From Dysidea avara (Eukaryota > Porifera > Demospongiae > Dictyoceratida > Dysideidae): a DNA stretch of 64,000 nucleotides. The stretch is from assembly GCF_963678975.1 (NCBI RefSeq), contig NC_089274.1, positions 28,273,053 through 28,337,052 on the forward strand, given 5' to 3'. The notes under the pieces are model-generated. The model searched no databases. It was not told the origin of the DNA and worked only from the letters and a program-made list of their open reading frames with translations. Every line of letters begins with the position of its first letter. Within the stretch, counting starts at the first letter, position 1. Position numbers and translations under genes: made by a program. Positions 61,654 to 64,000 of this stretch are shown here, piece by piece.

Positions 61654-62118
61654 CCAAAGGCAGTTCAGGCTAATAGCCTTTGTTTAATCACCCCAGCTAA
61701 GAGTTCATTCAACCAATGGATTCATTTTATAGGCATACCTCACGACTTCAATGATGTGTGGCAGCAGGTAATATTGCTCCTACGTTTGTTGATATGAACG
61801 GAAAATTTCTGACAGTGCTATGATACACTGTCAAGTTAGATGCAACAATATGGGTAAATACCATATTGCATATTGCCTTTAAAAATATTGCAAAATATTG
61901 CTGTATTGTAATAATTATTTGGATTAGGGACTTTGGCGATGCTAAAGTACTATACTTGTTTAAATAGCTCATGGATATGAGCTACGTAAGATACAGCAGA
62001 CAGTATTAGTGTCATGTGATGTATACCCAGTCAAAAGCTGCTAATGACCGACAGTTATTAAATAGGTATTACAATACAAGTAGGCAGTACTACAACCAGC
62101 ACTGCTTGTTTACGAGGG
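61654..62118. other. Repeat remnant and unassigned sequence
   Basis: 61665-61810 continues the dispersed repeat interrupted by the LINE. After it I see only a few GCAATATT repeats and no gene. Confidence 0.45.
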
Positions 62119-62807
62119 CAATTGGAAACAGTGGAAATGGAAACCAGAAATGGTCAAATCATCATATAAATGTACCCTAGAGTAAAACCCTTGTTTAGTG
62201 GCCACCTCTGTACAAAGACCACATTATAATTAGATCTCAAAGATGGCTAAGGCATACTGACCAATTCATGGTCACCTTTTATAAAGATCACCTTTTATAA
62301 AGATCACCTTTTATAAAGATTACCTCTTTACAAAGACCACCTCTTCAAATTTCAATAATAGCTAGGTTCCAAACATCCAATGTCAGACCGCTTTATCAAA
62401 ACAGCTAAAAAGACTAGGTTCTTTGTTGATATAGTAGGTTGTAGTGTACTAGCTACATTTCACTTGTGTGGAATATTTTTGTATGACACATTCTGGTACC
62501 ACAGTATTATCTATGCTGGTACAAACTAAGTGATGATGGTATATGATTTGAGTGAAGGGTGGAAAAAGAGATGACATTGATTTGAGTCATGAAATACATG
62601 TTTGAAGCTTACCAAATATTACCATGTAGTGAGGTGGTCTTGATAGCCATCTTTGAGATCTAATTACAATGCGGTCTTTGTACATAGGTGGTCTTTAAGA
62701 GGTGGCAGGGTTTTACTCTAGGATACATTTATATGACGATTCGACTGTCTCTGTTTTCCATTTCCACTTTCCGTTTCTGGTTTCCATTTCCACTGTTTCC
62801 AATTGTC
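62119..62807. mobile_element. Foldback element with CAATTGGAAACAGTGGAAA ends
   Basis: Outer arms CAATTGGAAACAGTGGAAAT and ATTTCCACTGTTTCCAATTG. Further in, CTAGAGTAAAACCCTTG faces GGTTTTACTCTAGG, and GATCTCAAAGATGGCTA faces TAGCCATCTTTGAGATC. The repeated CACCTTTTATAAAGAT lies in the left half. The inner arms resemble the GTGAAACCTCA element at 33547. Confidence 0.7.
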
Positions 62808-63339
62808 CTGTTTAGGATATGGCTTCTAGTCTAGTCACCACTAAAACATCAACAATTATGTACATTCTGGTGGCTTTGATGCCCGCCCTCCAGGAGGGTG
62901 GCAGCTGAATAGGCTAATTATCCACAAGCCACAGCCCATTACAACCCTGAAATATTATGCAATATATTGCAATATATTGGGGAAGACCCTGGGACCAAGG
63001 ACCCAGGGACCCATGAGGATCCAGCTCTTTTTGGAATTTTATACACTTTGTAATATTCTATACTTATAAATAGGTACCTCTGCAAGTAGTCTTGCATGGC
63101 CAATCCACTTTTTCCCTGTCACAGTGTCTCACACGATGTTTATACGGGGTACCAATTAAAAATTATAAGAGCGCTTTTTTAAAAAGTGTCTAAAGTTGAC
63201 TGCATTAATTTTATTGTCCACTCACCTGCTGCACAATGAGCATGCTAGTTAAAGTTAAGAAACATTGTGCAAACAATTATTCTGGGGAAATAACCATCAC
63301 TAGCAGGCAGGTTTCAGACCAGGAGCTCGACAACTGGAC
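62808..63339. other. No gene recognised
   Basis: Mixed AT-rich sequence with GCAATATATTGCAATATATT near 62958. Nothing else was recognised. Confidence 0.4.
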
Positions 63340-64000
63340 CTCACACATTGTCGGCGCTATCACTTCTTTATGTCTCTGAGAGAGCGCTTGTATGGTCGCT
63401 CATAGCAAATCGCGACTGTGCGCTTACAGGAAGAAGTAGGCTATACTCACCACGCAGAGACGCTATGCGCTATCTAAGTCTAAGAAGTGCTGTTGAGTAC
63501 TTGATTAATGCTGCAACAAAACCCAAAGGAGCTCACACAATGGAATCCTGTAATTTTTTTGTTATATGGCTTCTTTAGTATATGGAGCTGCTGCCAATAG
63601 TGTAATGGCGAAGAGAACTTCGAAAATTTTCAAGGTGTAGGGTGGTTGGCGATCTGTGGAATACGGGCTTATTAATAGGCCATGGACAAGCGGAAGGAGT
63701 CAGTAAGCATGGCTATATAGTTTTTAGCACGAAAAAGTGGATAACTTTTGCTGTACACGAGTGAAACAAAATAATACTATGAATAATAAGAATAATAAGA
63801 ATAATAAGAACAAAACGGCAAATTTCAGTTTTGTCCCAAATACACATACTGTTTCCTTTTCACTTGATACTTACTGGTGGACCAATACTAATTGCAAATA
63901 ACCACCAGAGAGTTGTTTTGAGTTGGAGGATGCTTTCCAAGGTGGTTTTTAGGCGTGCGTTCTATTAGAGTTTTTGCAAAAACATGGGCGATCCCTATTA
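63340..64000. promoter_or_regulatory. GC-richer patch, possible gene start at right edge
   Basis: CpG dinucleotides are denser at 63340-63480 than in the rest of the window. At 63681 the plus strand has a well-placed start (GGCCATGGACAAGCGGAAGG) followed after seven codons by a possible donor (TCA/GTAAGC). This could be the first exon of a plus-strand gene beyond the window, but the evidence is slight. The edge ends with the dispersed word GTTCTATTAGAG (63959). Confidence 0.2.

Overview
The window looks like animal nuclear DNA that is AT-rich, full of introns and crowded with mobile elements. The evidence is a TRPA-type ion channel gene with GT-AG introns, tRNA-derived SINE-like repeats, hAT, mariner-like and P-like DNA transposons, a CR1/L2-like LINE, long dinucleotide repeats and one 200-base assembly gap (32847-33046). 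Nothing prokaryotic is present. An invertebrate, perhaps a sponge or another early-branching animal, fits best. The species cannot be read from the sequence, so that is a weak inference.

The main gene lies on the minus strand from about 58.9 kb down to 12.7 kb. It is a TRPA-family cation channel whose N-terminal ankyrin exons must lie beyond the right edge or be missing. Fourteen exons join in frame into 581 residues: a basic pre-S1 segment (58.8 kb), S1 (46.8 kb), a long extracellular S1-S2 loop, S2-S5 (22.6-23.0 kb), pore and S6 (17.3-17.5 kb), the TRP-like helix (17.2 kb), a cytoplasmic segment (13.2 kb), and a coiled coil with a poly-aspartate tail (12.7-13.1 kb). The loop is the striking part. 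It is cut into seven small exons of 21, 21, 72, 12, 72, 21 and 27 nt, all phase 1 at both ends, five of them with one cysteine each. A possible 6-nt exon would add a sixth cysteine. An unused exon resembling S2-S3 lies at 32.2 kb.

The introns are a store of mobile DNA. A 5.2-kb P-like transposon (37.5-42.8 kb) has long perfect terminal repeats and a 7-bp target duplication. It carries a broken transposase on the plus strand and an apparently better preserved, intron-containing accessory gene on the minus strand. Two inverted copies of a composite element (26.5-30.5 and 51.7-58.5 kb) each combine a foldback hairpin, a 31-bp minisatellite (about 86 and 170 units) and an ~0.8-kb terminal module. 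They lie in two introns of the channel gene and could pair in the transcript. Several MITE families are scattered throughout, some with perfect 8-bp target duplications.

Outside the channel gene, 0-12 kb holds one convincing minus-strand exon of an unrecognised gene (1.7 kb), a possible upstream first exon (7.3-7.5 kb), a 274-unit CA repeat, SINE-like and foldback repeats and a LINE remnant. The right end (59-64 kb) holds a 5'-truncated LINE, two foldback elements and a GC-richer patch at 63.3-63.7 kb.
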